Positions 1 through 8,629 of a stretch of 64,000 bases of DNA are shown one piece after another. The position numbers and the translations under genes are program-made. How positions within the stretch are numbered: the stretch's first letter is position 1; every line of letters begins with the position of its first letter. Below the pieces are notes generated by a model. The model worked only from the letters and a program-made list of their open reading frames with translations, was not told the DNA's origin and ran no database searches. The stretch is from NCBI RefSeq assembly GCF_011745665.1, contig NZ_CP050253.1, positions 719,418 to 783,417 on the forward strand. Direction: 5' to 3'. The DNA is from Zophobihabitans entericus. GTDB taxonomy: Bacteria > Pseudomonadota > Gammaproteobacteria > Enterobacterales > Orbaceae.

Positions 1-570
1 AAGCTTGCTCAGGATTCATTTAACCGTGGTAAGGATACCGGCTATCCGCTGCGTGATCGTCTAAAAGAACTTTATGCGGCGTATCGCCATCAAAGCAATG
101 TGCTGCGCGTATTTTGTGAACAGCTGATTCAGGCTGCACTCAATGACGGGAAACTGGATGATCGCGAGAAAGACATCTTATACATTGTTGCAGAAGAGTT
201 CCATATTCCATATGCTCAGATGAGTATGTATATTCAGATGATGATGGGGAGCTATCAGTTCCATCAGCGCGGTGGTTATTCGTATCAACAACAGTATCAG
301 CAGCAATACCAACAAAGCAGTGGTCAAAGACAAAGCTATCAGCAACCGCGTGGACCTTCGCTGGCTGATGCATATCGTGTGCTTGGTATTGATGAATCAG
401 CAGATATTACCACGATTAAACGTGCTTATCGTAAATTGATGAATGAACACCATCCAGATAAATTAGTGTCTAAAGGATTGCCAAAAGAAATGCTGGAAGC
501 GGCGAAGCAACGCGCTCAAGAGATTCAGGCGGCTTACGATTTAATAAAATCCCATAAAGGATTTAAATAA
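1..570 (+). CDS. djlA: DjlA co-chaperone (5' part cut by window edge)
   Basis: This is the C-terminal part of the membrane-anchored DnaJ-like protein DjlA, which stimulates the DnaK ATPase. The frame is open from base 1 (reading KLAQDSFNRGKD...), so the gene continues upstream of the window; the first internal GTG at 100 is not the true start. The 189 visible residues hold the end of the TerB-like helical domain, a Gln/Tyr-rich linker (about residues 85-115), and a C-terminal J domain with its HPD motif at about residues 151-153. The N-terminal transmembrane dimerisation segment typical of DjlA lies outside the window. The stop is followed after 25 bases by trkH on the same strand. Confidence 0.93.
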   Translation, partial: KLAQDSFNRGKDTGYPLRDRLKELYAAYRHQSNVLRVFCEQLIQAALNDGKLDDREKDILYIVAEEFHIPYAQMSMYIQMMMGSYQFHQRGGYSYQQQYQQQYQQSSGQRQSYQQPRGPSLADAYRVLGIDESADITTIKRAYRKLMNEHHPDKLVSKGLPKEMLEAAKQRAQEIQAAYDLIKSHKGFK

Positions 571-595
571 TTAACGAGTTGAGTTAAGGCTGATT

Positions 596-2044
596 ATGCA
601 TGTTCGTTCAATTATCCGTATCGTCGGATTACTGATTACACTGCTCTCATTCTTTATGCTGTTGCCCGGTATTGTCGCGTTAATTTATCGTGATGGTGGC
701 GGTGCGATCTTCATTCAGTCTTTTGTTGCTGCGTTGATTTTGGGCTGTGTACTCTGGATTCCTAATCATAATTATCGCAGTGAGCTTAATACTCGTGAAG
801 GATTTTTGATCGTCGTCCTGTTCTGGGTGGTGCTTGGTACTATTGGTGCCTTTCCGTTCTTGTTTGATAGCCATATTAATTTAGATATCACCAATGCTTT
901 TTTTGAGTCATTTTCTGGTTTAACTACAACCGGTGCTACGACTATCTCCGGGTTAGATAAATTACCTAAAGCCTTGTTATTTTATCGTCAGCTGCTGCAG
1001 TGGCTTGGTGGTATGGGTATCATCGTACTTGCGGTTGCAATACTACCATTACTTGGTGTCGGGGGGATGCAGCTATATAGAGCTGAAATTCCGGGCCCGC
1101 AAAAAGACAGTAAAATGCGTCCGCGTATTGCCCAGACAGCAAAAACATTGTGGTTTATTTACATGCTAATTACTGTCGTGTGTGCATGTAGTTTGTGGTT
1201 TGCCGGGATGGATTGGTTTGATGCGATTTCTCACAGCTTCTCAACTATTGCTATGGGTGGTTTCTCTACGCATGATGCAGGTCTGGCTCATTTTAATAAT
1301 CCGATTATCAATTACATCATCACTTTCTTTCTGATCTTAGCTGGCTGTAACTTTGGTTTACACTTCGTCGCATTTAAAACGTTTAATCCGGCAACTTACT
1401 GGCGAGATCAGGAGTTCCGTACCTTTATTTTTATTCTGCTGGCACTGGTAATTATCAGTACTATTGTTATCTACTGGACCAAAGCCGGGCACGTAGAAAT
1501 CTCATTTGATCAGTTGGTGTTACAGGTTGTCGCGACAGCAACGACTACCGGCTATTCTGTTGATGATATTAATAAATGGCCTGCGTTTTTACCCATCCTG
1601 CTCGTGTGTGCTTCGTTTATCGGAAGTTGCGCCGGTTCAACGGGTGGTGGACTTAAAGTAGTTCGTGTATTATTACTTTATCTGCAAGGTGTCAGAGAGC
1701 TGAAACGTTTAGTTCACCCTAATGCGATTTATAGTCTGAAACTTGGCAATAAGGTATTACCTGAGCGTATTATCGAATCTGTCTGGGGATTCTTAGTCGC
1801 TTATATGTTTGTCTTTTTAGTTAGCTTTTTTATTATTATCGCCAGTGGTATTGATGCATCAGACGCTTTTTATATCGTCGCTACATCGCTCAATAACTTA
1901 GGTCTTGGGCTTGGCAGTATTGGTGATAGTTTTGCAGGTGTGAATGATATCACTAAGTGGGTGATGATCATTGATATGTTATTTGGACGGCTGGAAATTT
2001 TCACATTGCTTGTTTTATTTACACCAACATTTTGGCGAAGTTAA
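596..2044 (+). CDS. trkH: Trk system potassium uptake protein TrkH
   Basis: TrkH is the K+-conducting subunit of the Trk uptake system in the inner membrane and works with the cytoplasmic NAD-binding TrkA. The 482-residue length matches the family. The four degenerate pore-loop filters are visible: SGLTTTGATT, TIAMGGFST, ATTTGYSVDD and SLNNLGLGLG. Each is preceded and followed by hydrophobic helices, giving the usual fourfold MPM fold. The ATG at 596 is preceded by a TAAGG Shine-Dalgarno-like stretch. hemG follows after 43 bases on the same strand, the same pair as in E. coli, so the two are probably cotranscribed. Confidence 0.96.
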   Translation: MHVRSIIRIVGLLITLLSFFMLLPGIVALIYRDGGGAIFIQSFVAALILGCVLWIPNHNYRSELNTREGFLIVVLFWVVLGTIGAFPFLFDSHINLDITNAFFESFSGLTTTGATTISGLDKLPKALLFYRQLLQWLGGMGIIVLAVAILPLLGVGGMQLYRAEIPGPQKDSKMRPRIAQTAKTLWFIYMLITVVCACSLWFAGMDWFDAISHSFSTIAMGGFSTHDAGLAHFNNPIINYIITFFLILAGCNFGLHFVAFKTFNPATYWRDQEFRTFIFILLALVIISTIVIYWTKAGHVEISFDQLVLQVVATATTTGYSVDDINKWPAFLPILLVCASFIGSCAGSTGGGLKVVRVLLLYLQGVRELKRLVHPNAIYSLKLGNKVLPERIIESVWGFLVAYMFVFLVSFFIIIASGIDASDAFYIVATSLNNLGLGLGSIGDSFAGVNDITKWVMIIDMLFGRLEIFTLLVLFTPTFWRS

Positions 2045-2087
2045 AATATTCAATGAAATCAATATGTTATATATTGAGTGAGAGATT

Positions 2088-2645
2088 ATGAAAGTATTAC
2101 TATTATATACCACACGAGAAGGGCAAACGCGTAAGATTATGCAGCGTATTGCTGAGCAACTGACGACTGATATTGAGTATGATTTAGTACATTTAAAATC
2201 TGAGACGATGATCAACTTATCTCATTATCAGGGAGTGCTTGTTGGTAGCTCTATTCGTTATGGCTATTATCCTCAAGCACTAAAGAAGTTTATCACTGAA
2301 AATTATTATGAGCTGAACCATATGTTTACTGCCTTTTTTGGTGTCAATATGGTAGCGCGTAAACCCAATAAGAACACACCTGAAACTAATCTCTATACAC
2401 GTAAGTTTTTAGAGAAATCGCCATGGAAACCGACTATGGCAGCGGTGTTTGCTGGTGCTCTTTATTATCCACGTTATGGTACTTTAGATCGCAATATGAT
2501 CCGCCTGATTATGTGGATGGGTAAAGGGGAAACTGATGTGAAAAAACCAATTGTTGAATATACTAATTGGGAAAAGGTTACTGAGTTTGCGCAAAATTTT
2601 AGCCAGAAACTGGTGCTTGAAATGAATAAAAAAACAGAATCCTGA
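2088..2645 (+). CDS. hemG: Menaquinone-dependent protoporphyrinogen IX dehydrogenase HemG
   Basis: HemG oxidises protoporphyrinogen IX to protoporphyrin IX in haem synthesis and passes electrons to respiratory quinones. The 185-residue flavodoxin-like protein starts with the FMN phosphate-binding loop (YTTREGQTRKI, about residues 7-17). It has the GSSIRYG segment and the long insert loop (about residues 83-112, ARKPNKNTPETN) that sets HemG apart from plain flavodoxins. It lies directly downstream of trkH as in E. coli. In E. coli an rRNA operon follows; here about 10.6 kb of other genes intervene. The stop codon lies inside the loop of a strong terminator hairpin. Confidence 0.94.
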   Translation: MKVLLLYTTREGQTRKIMQRIAEQLTTDIEYDLVHLKSETMINLSHYQGVLVGSSIRYGYYPQALKKFITENYYELNHMFTAFFGVNMVARKPNKNTPETNLYTRKFLEKSPWKPTMAAVFAGALYYPRYGTLDRNMIRLIMWMGKGETDVKKPIVEYTNWEKVTEFAQNFSQKLVLEMNKKTES

Positions 2646-2665
2646 TGGATTCTGTTTTTATTTAT
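2631..2665 (+). terminator. Rho-independent terminator of trkH-hemG
   Basis: A perfect 12-bp stem (AAAACAGAATCC, 2631-2642, with GGATTCTGTTTT, 2647-2658) encloses a TGAT tetraloop and runs into a T-rich tail. The stem begins inside the last codons of hemG and the loop contains its TGA stop. Confidence 0.9.
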
Positions 2666-2682
2666 TGAGTATGAATTATCAG

Positions 2683-3180
2683 TTACTTCTCAATAAATGC
2701 CACCGCCCGAATCGGTGAGACCGAACCTTGTTTAATCTTGAGTGGAAACGCCAGGAAAATAAAGGGCTGAGTAAGTTGTTTTAGGTTGGTTAAGTTCTCA
2801 ATAATAGCAATGTTCGCTCCCAGTAACGTGTAATGAGCCGGATGATCACCGTGTTCGGTTGCATCAATAGCAATAGCGTCAGTTCCAACCGCTTTGATAT
2901 CTTTATCACGTAAATACTCTGCACCGTCTTTACCCAAACATGCCAGTTTTCAATAAACTGTTTATGATTTAGTTTTAATGCCCGGTACTTTTCTTGTCCG
3001 GTATAGAAAAAGCTATATCATTTGGTTGAATCGCTGTATTGTTGACTTCCCATTCCTGAATTAATGCTTGTGTTGCCAGACCATTTTCGGGTAAATGGGA
3101 AATATCAATAACCAGACCCCTGCCAACAAGTTGACTTAGTGGCATATCTATCATGCTTCCTTTGTGAGCAGATATTAGTC
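2683..3180 (-). pseudogene. Broken cyclase-family (kynurenine formamidase-like) gene
   Basis: Two reading frames together cover part of a cyclase/kynurenine-formamidase-like metal hydrolase. The upstream piece reads DMPLSQLVGRGLVIDISHLP and the downstream piece reads CLGKDGAEYLRDKDIKAVGTDAIAID to a normal C-terminus ending AFIEK. The stretch between them (3010-2945) makes family-like sense in a third arrangement (FYTGQEKYRALKLNHKQF). That requires one missing base in the T run near 3006 and another near the TGG at about 2944. The N-terminal part with the usual metal-binding HFDAP-type motif is absent. Two single-base losses plus a missing 5' end argue for true decay rather than one sequencing error. 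It sits between hemG and the ABC importer. Confidence 0.75.
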
Positions 3181-3229
3181 TGGAGATCATAGAAAGAATT
3201 AAATAGATAAGTATATTTATATTCAACAG

Positions 3230-3259
3230 GTAAGAAGAAAGCCGGTAGTGACACCGGCT
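3230..3259 (-). terminator. Terminator of the ABC importer operon
   Basis: On the minus strand a 7-bp GC-rich stem (AGCCGGT / ACCGGCT, 3240-3259) with a 6-base loop is followed by TTTCTTCTT. It lies 33 bases beyond the stop of the last importer gene. Confidence 0.8.
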
Positions 3260-3291
3260 GATTTAGGAAAGTACTACATTAAACAGTGTGA

Positions 3292-4362
3292 TTATTCTGC
3301 GACAGAATTACAGGAATACCAATGTAATTTGCTAAATATCACCTGACAGGTTTCCCCCTCATTTGGCCCAGGGTCACGACGACCTTTTTGTACCCGAATT
3401 TCTTGATCACCAAGCATAATATTGTAATCAATGACCTCGCCAAGATAGGAACGACGTTTAACCACGCCCGGGATGCCGCCTTGTGCCACAAAGCGGATTT
3501 CAGATGGACGACTGGCAAGAATTGCCCGACCTTCTTGTATCAGCTCTGGTGGTGGTGGTGGTTGAATATCAAACACGTCACTACAACCGGGTAGTATGAC
3601 TCCCTGTTGAGATAAATTGACCGTAATCTGGTTAGATAACCCGATGAAATTAAATACAAAGCGGTTAGATGGATTGTTATAGATCTCAAGAGGTGTGTCG
3701 ATCTGCTGAATAACACCTTTCTTCATTACCATGATACGATCAGAGAGCGCCATCGCTTCTGACTGGTCATGAGTAACATAGATGATTGAGAATCCAAACT
3801 GGCGCTGTAGTGCTTTGATTTCAAAACGCATTTCTTCACGCAGATGGGGATCGAGACTGGATAGTGGCTCATCTAACAACATAACATCAGGGTTAATAGC
3901 CAGAGCACGAGCTAAAGCCACACGCTGCTTACCCCCACCAGACAAATCATCCGGACTTTTTTGTGCCACGCTGAGTAGATTAGTATGCTTTAACGCATCG
4001 GTAGTACGTTTTTCAATTTCATGTTTTGGTAGTTTTTTGATCTTAAGTGGAAAAGCGACATTATCATAAACTGTCATATGTGGCCAAACCGCAAAGGCCT
4101 GAAACACCATACCAAAATTGCGCTTTTCTGGTGGTAAATAGAAGTTAGTTATTTTGGAGGAAAGCAGGTTTTCACCTACTTTAATTTCTCCACCATCTAA
4201 ATCTTCAAATCCGGCAATCATTCGTAAGGTTGTGGTTTTACCACAACCTGATGGACCGAGCATAGAAAAGCATTCACCTTTTTCAATAGACAGGCTTAAG
4301 TCTTCTATCGCGATAACATCACCGAATTTTTTCATGACATGATTAAGTTGTATGTAACTCAT
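3292..4362 (-). CDS. ABC importer ATPase subunit, second copy (AfuC/FbpC-like)
   Basis: This is a cytoplasmic ATP-binding subunit of a Fe3+/sugar-phosphate-type ABC importer, 356 residues. It has Walker A GPSGCGKT (residues 36-43), a signature loop LSGGGKQR, Walker B VMLLDEPLSSLD with its catalytic Glu, and the H-loop YVTHDQ. A C-terminal TOBE-like regulatory domain follows (residues about 235-356) with a run of five prolines near residue 270. It is the last gene of the operon, 32 bases beyond the permease stop. It differs from the other ATPase (6098-7177), so the transporter may carry a heterodimeric motor. The signature has Gly at the usual Gln/Glu position, LSGGG instead of LSGGQ; this is unusual but not known to be inactivating. 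Confidence 0.88.
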   Translation of the reverse strand: MSYIQLNHVMKKFGDVIAIEDLSLSIEKGECFSMLGPSGCGKTTTLRMIAGFEDLDGGEIKVGENLLSSKITNFYLPPEKRNFGMVFQAFAVWPHMTVYDNVAFPLKIKKLPKHEIEKRTTDALKHTNLLSVAQKSPDDLSGGGKQRVALARALAINPDVMLLDEPLSSLDPHLREEMRFEIKALQRQFGFSIIYVTHDQSEAMALSDRIMVMKKGVIQQIDTPLEIYNNPSNRFVFNFIGLSNQITVNLSQQGVILPGCSDVFDIQPPPPPELIQEGRAILASRPSEIRFVAQGGIPGVVKRRSYLGEVIDYNIMLGDQEIRVQKGRRDPGPNEGETCQVIFSKLHWYSCNSVAE

Positions 4363-4394
4363 CTTATTCTCCTTACTATTCCTGAATTCGGCGG

Positions 4395-6095
4395 TTATTT
4401 ACTTTTTTTAACTCTTTTACCGGCATAGCGTTTAATGACCGTTTGTCCAAAGACAATGATGATTAAAGCGATACCTGCCAGTGCTGCGGAGTAAACCGTT
4501 TCACCATCTTCATTTAGTGTATAGATTGCCACACCAATGGTTCTGGTTGACGGACCATATAACATGACTGAAACGGTTAATTCGCGCAGTGCTGGTAAGA
4601 AAATTAAGAAGAATGCCGCGACCATACCCGGACGAACGAGTGGAATCACGATATCTTTAAGTGATTGCCACATGGAGGCGCCACTGGCACGAGCTGCTTC
4701 AACTAAGGAATCATGTACTTGCTCTAGTGCTGCTGAGTTAGCTTTAAGTGAGAACGCCATATAACGTGCGATATAGGCAACCAGAATAATCCAGACCGTG
4801 TTATACAGATTGATACCGAATTTTCCGCTCCACGCTAAAATCACACCCAGTGCAATAACTGAGCCCGGTACAGAGAATGGCAGCATACCTAAAAACTCAA
4901 GAATACCTTTACCTCTGACACGCATTTTAACAATGACGTAAGAGATCATTACACCTGCAAACATGGTGATAACGGCAGCAGCAAGGCCAAGTAATACACT
5001 GTTTTTAATGGCGTCTTTGGTTAATTGCCAGTCAAACAGAATAAACTTATAGTTTTCCAGTGTCAGGTTTTCCCATGTCATTGGCAGGCCATAAGTTTTC
5101 AGTCCACCAACCATAAAGATAGTCACTGTTGGTAGTACGATGGTAAAAGCAATGTAGAGTAAACAGACGATGAGCAGTGGTTTTCTGAGTCCGCGTAGTT
5201 TTACTTCTACTGGTCGGAAACTTTTACCCGCAATAATCTGGAAACGGCCTTTGCTAAGCATCTTATTTTGTAGCCAGATAATAAATGCCGCCGTTGCAAC
5301 CAGAACTGTTGCCAGTACTGTACCGGTACGAATTGCATCAAAGCTACCAGCACTTTGGTGGATTCTTTCATAAATCAAAGTTGGGATATTAAAGATACCA
5401 TTCTCAACCCCAAGTACCGCAACAGTACCGAAGTGTGCCATTGAGTAAAGCATGATAAGTAATGCACCAGAAACGATACTTGGCATCACCAGTGGAATGG
5501 TTATCTTACGAGTAATGGTAAACAGACTGGCGCCAGAAATACGGGCAGATTCTTCCAGTGTAGGGTCCATACGTTCAAGTGCACCACATACCTGAATAAA
5601 TACAAATGGAAAGAGATACATTGTCTCTACAGCCATAATACCGCCATAGCTATAGATATTGAAAATAGCATCTTCAAAACCAAAGGTATCCATAAAGAAG
5701 CGATTAATGTAACCGGCACGAGGAGATAAAAGCATCTTCCAAGCCAGTGCACCGATAAAAGACGGTAGCATAAACGGGACCAGGAACATGATTTTCATTA
5801 GCCCTTTATAAGGCAAGTCGGTACGAGTGACCAGCCAGGCAAAGAAGGTGCCTACACAGGTACTCATGATAGTTACACCACCCGCAATAAAGAGTGAATT
5901 GAGTAGTGCTTCATAGGTTTCAGGCTGTTGTAAAATTTTAACTACATCGGTAACGTTAAATTGTCCGTCAACCCAGAATGAGTTAATAAAGATTAATAAC
6001 ACAGGAACGGCAACAACGATAACGAGGATACCAATAGAAATTGCTAAGATTAGATTTGCCACATTAAATGGGCTTTTTTTAATGATAGTCGCCAT
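4395..6095 (-). CDS. ABC importer permease, fused two-domain type (AfuB/FbpB-like)
   Basis: This 566-residue inner-membrane permease consists of two homologous BPD-type halves, each with about six transmembrane helices. Each half has a cytoplasmic EAA loop that contacts an ATPase: LEESARISGASLF...IPLVMPS in the first half (about residues 180-208) and LVEAARASGASMW...IPLVRPG in the second. A full permease in a single chain is typical of the ferric/hexose-phosphate/aminoethylphosphonate family. The stop of the upstream ATPase gene is only 2 bases before this ATG, so translation is probably coupled. With two different EAA loops and two ATPases in the operon, each half could dock a different ATPase; that pairing is inference. 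Confidence 0.9.
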   Translation of the reverse strand: MATIIKKSPFNVANLILAISIGILVIVVAVPVLLIFINSFWVDGQFNVTDVVKILQQPETYEALLNSLFIAGGVTIMSTCVGTFFAWLVTRTDLPYKGLMKIMFLVPFMLPSFIGALAWKMLLSPRAGYINRFFMDTFGFEDAIFNIYSYGGIMAVETMYLFPFVFIQVCGALERMDPTLEESARISGASLFTITRKITIPLVMPSIVSGALLIMLYSMAHFGTVAVLGVENGIFNIPTLIYERIHQSAGSFDAIRTGTVLATVLVATAAFIIWLQNKMLSKGRFQIIAGKSFRPVEVKLRGLRKPLLIVCLLYIAFTIVLPTVTIFMVGGLKTYGLPMTWENLTLENYKFILFDWQLTKDAIKNSVLLGLAAAVITMFAGVMISYVIVKMRVRGKGILEFLGMLPFSVPGSVIALGVILAWSGKFGINLYNTVWIILVAYIARYMAFSLKANSAALEQVHDSLVEAARASGASMWQSLKDIVIPLVRPGMVAAFFLIFLPALRELTVSVMLYGPSTRTIGVAIYTLNEDGETVYSAALAGIALIIIVFGQTVIKRYAGKRVKKSK

Positions 6096-6097
6096 GT

Positions 6098-7177
6098 TTA
6101 GCTCCTTACCGTTTCTGCATTATCAGGGAACCATAGCAGTTCATGGAAATTGACAATACAGGGTTCATCATCTTTAAACATGAGATCGTTTTGTAAGGCT
6201 GTATTGGTCGACACTTCAGTACGTAATGTAACGCCATCAACTTCCACCATATAATCCATGACCGCACCAAGAAAGCTTGCCCGAACGACTTTTCCTTGCA
6301 GACCCTGACCGGTTTTTGAGAGGATAATATCAGAGGGACGGCAGCCCACTTTTCCTGATTCAGCAGGTAGGTTGTCCCAGATGAGCTGTTGCTGCCCATG
6401 CCCGACTAAATGGTGATCTTGTTCATACCTGATCGGGAGAAAGTTAGCCAGTCCCATAAACTTAAAGACCATTTCATTGGCTGATTTTTCGTAAATTTCC
6501 CACGGTGTACCTATTTGCCTGATGTTCCCCTCTTTATCCATAATGGCCAGACGATCAGAGATAGCCAGTGCAATTTCCTGATCATGGGTGACATATAAAA
6601 TAGTGATGCCAAGCTTTTTTTGTAATTCTTTAATTTCAAAGCGCATCTCTTCACGCAGATTAGCATCAAGGTTATTCAGTGGTTCGTCCAGGAGCATTAA
6701 AGAGGGCTTAGCAATGAGAGCACGAGCAAGTGCCACGCGCTGTTGTTGCCCACCTGAAAGCTGCGAAGGAAGACGCTGTTCTAAACCTGTGAGGTTAACC
6801 AGATCTACGATTTCCATGACTTGTTCGTTCATGGTGTCTTTATCAATTTTTTTGAGTTTGAGTGGGTAGGCGATGTTATCAAACACCGTCATATGTGGCC
6901 AAACTGCGTAGTCCTGAAATACAACGCCAAGATCGCGTTGGTCAGGTTGAATATCAATATGTTTATCGGGATCGGTGACCACGTGATCATCGATTAGGAT
7001 GCGCCCTGAATCAGGTACATCAAAGCCAGCAAGTAAACGCAGTAATACAGTTTTACCACAACCTGAAGGACCAAGCAGGGTGAAGCACTCACCATCCTCT
7101 ACAACAAGAGAGAGGTTTTTGAGAACTTCATTATTACCAAATTTCTTACTGATATTTTCGAATGTAATTGTTGCCAT
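6098..7177 (-). CDS. ABC importer ATPase subunit, first copy (AfuC/FbpC-like)
   Basis: This is an ATP-binding subunit of the importer, 359 residues from the ATG at 7177, which has a GGAAGAA ribosome site. A longer reading from 7237 would begin inside the upstream hairpin region and is unlikely. It carries Walker A GPSGCGKT (about residues 36-43), signature LSGGQQQR, Walker B LMLLDEPLNNLD and H-loop YVTHDQ, followed by a TOBE-like C-terminal domain (about residues 240-359). It lies between the binding-protein gene and the permease gene. A strong terminator hairpin precedes it, so it should be expressed below the binding protein. Substrate cannot be read from an ATPase. Confidence 0.9.
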   Translation of the reverse strand: MATITFENISKKFGNNEVLKNLSLVVEDGECFTLLGPSGCGKTVLLRLLAGFDVPDSGRILIDDHVVTDPDKHIDIQPDQRDLGVVFQDYAVWPHMTVFDNIAYPLKLKKIDKDTMNEQVMEIVDLVNLTGLEQRLPSQLSGGQQQRVALARALIAKPSLMLLDEPLNNLDANLREEMRFEIKELQKKLGITILYVTHDQEIALAISDRLAIMDKEGNIRQIGTPWEIYEKSANEMVFKFMGLANFLPIRYEQDHHLVGHGQQQLIWDNLPAESGKVGCRPSDIILSKTGQGLQGKVVRASFLGAVMDYMVEVDGVTLRTEVSTNTALQNDLMFKDDEPCIVNFHELLWFPDNAETVRS

Positions 7178-7198
7178 ATCATTCTTCCATTTATCAAT

Positions 7199-7230
7199 GC
7201 AAAAAAGCTGCAGAATTTGTGTTCTGCAGC
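7199..7230 (-). terminator. Intra-operon attenuator after the binding-protein gene
   Basis: On the minus strand a perfect 9-bp stem (GCTGCAGAA / TTCTGCAGC, 7207-7230) with a 6-base loop is followed directly by TTTTTTG. It is placed 12 bases after the binding-protein stop and before the first ATPase gene. It should terminate most transcripts and give more binding protein than membrane complex. Confidence 0.85.
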
Positions 7231-7242
7231 AAGACAATAAAA

Positions 7243-8241
7243 TTAGTTACGACCTTGAATAATTTGTGTGAAACGTTTGATGGTTTCTTCTTTCTCTGCA
7301 ATTAAGCTTTGATAATCAATTGGAATCGCACGTTCAATCGCTTCTTCTGCAGTTGGCATATTGAATTTAGGATCTAAAGTAATCCCTTTTCTGACCGGTA
7401 ATGTACCTTCTCCAGCAATGATCTTTTGACCATCCTCTGAAAGTAAGAAGTCGATAAATTTCTGTGCGGCACTTAGGTTATTGGTTCCTTTAATGATGGC
7501 TGCAGGGCTTGGAATCACTAGCATTTGTTTAGGGAAGATCAGTTTAAGTGATGCACCTTTATTGATTTTATCGTTAGTGATGTAGTCAACGGCCAGTGAA
7601 GCCAATAAATCGCCTGATGCTGTATCGTCAATTACCTGACCAGCACCTTTACCTACTTTAGCCCGGTTAGCTCGTAGTTTTTCAAAAAACTCCCAGCCGA
7701 ATTCTGATTTTAGTAGAGCAACACTCATATAAGAGGTACCGGATAAGGCCGGATTCGCAATACCAAATGCACCTTTAAATTGTGGCTTTAAAATATCTTC
7801 CCACTCTTTAGGTGGATCATTTTTCACGTAACGGGTGTTATAAGCGATACCTAATGTACCAAGACGAATAGCGGTAAAAGAACCATCATAATCCGGAATT
7901 GGGTTAACAATATTTTCAACTTCTGGAGAAATATAAGGGTGTAACATGCCATTTTTTTGCATACTAAAGAAGTCAGGGACTTCACTTGTCCAGATTACAT
8001 CAGCCATGATGTTACCTGATTCTTTTTCTGTAGCTATTTTTGCCATTAATTTTCCGGCGCCGGCTGATTGGTAATCCATATCAACTTCCGGGTATTGTTC
8101 CATAAACTTATTTTTTAATGCTCCAATGAGAGATTCTTTCATTGAGGTGTAAACGATTAACTTTTCTTTTGCCAGAACGGTACCTGACAGTGTAAGAGTA
8201 AACGTGGCAGCTATCAGTGTTGAACAAATCTTTTTCAGCAT
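7243..8241 (-). CDS. Periplasmic substrate-binding protein of AfuA/FbpA-like ABC importer
   Basis: This extracellular binding protein delivers substrate to the permease. The chosen ATG at 8241 has AGGAG six bases upstream and gives 332 residues. A signal peptide (KKICSTLIAATFTLTLSGTVLA) ends before KEKLIVYTS, the usual first strand of this type II binding-protein fold. The paired tyrosines that ferric-binding proteins use near two thirds of the chain are not seen (only VDYITND), so free Fe3+ is unlikely. Relatives such as AfuA bind hexose phosphates and others bind 2-aminoethylphosphonate. The divergent Pgt-like regulators favour a phosphorylated three-carbon or sugar compound; this substrate call is inference. 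Confidence 0.85.
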   Translation of the reverse strand: MLKKICSTLIAATFTLTLSGTVLAKEKLIVYTSMKESLIGALKNKFMEQYPEVDMDYQSAGAGKLMAKIATEKESGNIMADVIWTSEVPDFFSMQKNGMLHPYISPEVENIVNPIPDYDGSFTAIRLGTLGIAYNTRYVKNDPPKEWEDILKPQFKGAFGIANPALSGTSYMSVALLKSEFGWEFFEKLRANRAKVGKGAGQVIDDTASGDLLASLAVDYITNDKINKGASLKLIFPKQMLVIPSPAAIIKGTNNLSAAQKFIDFLLSEDGQKIIAGEGTLPVRKGITLDPKFNMPTAEEAIERAIPIDYQSLIAEKEETIKRFTQIIQGRN

Positions 8242-8629
8242 AATCAACTCCTAATCGACACAAATGTTTTAAATTTAAAATGAGAAAGCTCTTTTAATTA
8301 CTTAGAACAGAGAGCAGGTTTTAGAGATAACACAGATGTACTATATAGGTTGGTACGATTAAAAAAAGAACAGAAAATAGCCAAAATTGAGTCATGTTTA
8401 ACAGATAATTAAAGGAATTAATGAGTCAAAAATGACTCATTAATTTGGATAAAATAGAAACTGTTATTTTGCTCACATAAATACGATGCAAAAATGACTC
8501 AAAACCAGTGAGTAGAACGTTTTTAACAAAATTTGATTTCTTTGAAACTCGTCACAAAATCAGCCAGTTTTATTCATTGATATTTAGTTAATATGAATGA
8601 CATTCGCAGGTTTAGTCATTAAGGATAAG
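8242..8629. promoter_or_regulatory. Divergent promoter region between importer and regulator operons
   Basis: This 388-base AT-rich gap separates the two operons. It holds a TATAGT -10-like element for the importer (minus strand, 8340-8345) with no good -35 at the right spacing, which fits activator dependence. It also holds four TGA(G/C)TCA boxes described separately. I looked for the GG-N10-GC pattern of sigma-54 promoters on both strands and found none. AAGGA at 8621-8625 serves as ribosome site for the plus-strand regulator gene. Confidence 0.55.
8388..8501. repeat. Cluster of four TGA(G/C)TCA boxes, two in a 13-bp inverted repeat
   Basis: Heptamers occur at 8388-8394, 8422-8428, 8433-8439 and 8495-8501. 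The middle pair forms a perfect inverted repeat with 13-base arms: AATTAATGAGTCA (8416-8428), AAAA spacer, TGACTCATTAATT (8433-8445). There is no T-tract and both flanking genes diverge, so it is an operator rather than a terminator. It is the likely binding site of the PgtA-like response regulator; that assignment is inference. Confidence 0.6.

Noticed and set aside
7243..8241. Ferric iron binding protein (FbpA/AfuA in the iron sense)
   Set aside because: The adjacent iron-binding tyrosines are not visible and the regulatory neighbours are of the phosphoglycerate type; no Fur-like site was seen upstream.
8242..8629. Possible sigma-54 promoter for the importer or regulator operon
   Set aside because: A GG-rich segment near 8380 on the minus strand has the wrong spacing and lacks GC at -12; no GG-N10-GC pattern was found on either strand.
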